Assembly (NCBI GenBank): GCA_017408625.1
Contig: JAFQUG010000133.1
Location: 1-7,096, forward strand
DNA: 7,096 nt
Source of the DNA: Clostridia bacterium
GTDB taxonomy: Bacteria > Bacillota_A > Clostridia > Oscillospirales > CAG-272
Direction of reading: 5' to 3'
The translations under genes were made by a program, and so were the position numbers. Shown here piece after piece: positions 6,941 to 7,096 of the stretch; the first letter of the stretch is position 1; each line of letters starts with the position of its first letter. Below the pieces are notes generated by a model. It had not been told where the DNA came from and did no database searches. It was given only the letters and a program-made list of their open reading frames with translations.

Positions 6941-7061
6941 CAAACCTTTCTAAAAAGTTTGCGCAGGTCGAGGGCGCGAAGCCCTCGTCGCGCCCGCAGG
7001 CGCGAAATCTATACTCGCCTTTTTTTGGTTCTTTTTTGCGGCTTCTTGCTCAAAAAAGAAC
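6941..7061. repeat. Tandem hairpin element downstream of the GH2 gene
   Basis: About 120 non-coding bases hold four consecutive inverted repeats. CAAAC/GTTTG (6941-6945 with 6957-6961) can be extended by three A-T pairs after one mismatch. CGAGGGC/GCCCTCG (6969-6975 with 6981-6987) and TCGCGCC/GGCGCGA (6988-6994 with 6999-7005) are perfect and directly adjacent. GTTCTTTTTTG/CAAAAAAGAAC (7028-7038 with 7051-7061) is a perfect 11-base pair with a 12-base loop. A run of seven T lies at 7020-7026. The layout looks like a structured intergenic repeat of the kind found many times in some Clostridia genomes, but only one copy is in the window. It probably also ends the GH2 transcript. Confidence 0.55.
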
Positions 7062-7096
7062 GGAAAGGGTTTTCTCGCATAATATCCCAACAACAT

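Noticed and set aside
5453..6943. 496-codon minus-strand open frame
   Set aside because: It is antisense to the GH2 gene, whose catalytic motifs are intact, and it reads as a composition shadow.

Overview
The window looks like a chromosomal stretch from a Gram-positive Firmicute, probably a gut-type member of the Clostridia. This is inferred from the strong GGAGG-type ribosome binding sites, the sigma-A style promoters, the long-form hibernation factor, the heterodimeric ABC exporter with a Gly-rich N-terminus on one half, and the intracellular GH2 glycosidase. No rRNA, tRNA, CRISPR array, transposase or phage gene is visible. No unknown multi-gene system could be supported; the interest is mainly in regulatory detail.

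Left block (1-4323, minus strand): a three-gene transcription unit read leftwards. A MarR-family regulator (3767-4246) is followed by two ABC exporter half-transporters (1874-3730, and 1-1874, which is cut by the window edge). The two ABC genes overlap by one base (TAATG) and form a clearly asymmetric heterodimer. The first carries Asp instead of the catalytic Walker B Glu and Gln instead of the switch His. The second has the canonical Glu and His but a deviant LSQGQ signature. The marR promoter (TTGACA, 16 bp, TATAAT) is overlaid by a perfect 8-1-8 palindrome at the -35 box and by a second TTAAC-type dyad at the predicted transcription start. This suggests local control of exporter expression by the regulator.

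Middle (4247-4568): a 322-base intergenic region between divergent genes. It holds the marR promoter and operator candidates, a small hairpin with a T-tract on the minus strand, and the promoter and leader of hpf.

Right block (plus strand): hpf (4569-5090) encodes a long-form ribosome hibernation promoting factor with its own near-consensus promoter. An additional well-placed upstream in-frame start codon lies 39 bases before the family-typical start. A strong hairpin terminator (5105-5136) follows. Next is a 578-residue cytoplasmic GH2 glycoside hydrolase (5177-6913) with both catalytic glutamates in place. After it comes a roughly 120-base string of four back-to-back inverted repeats (6941-7061) that looks like an intergenic repeat or terminator element and leaves the rest of the window without genes.

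Functionally the right-hand genes are independent of each other: a stationary-phase ribosome factor and a sugar-releasing enzyme. The left block is a self-contained regulated export module, most likely for a toxic compound, drug or peptide of unknown identity.
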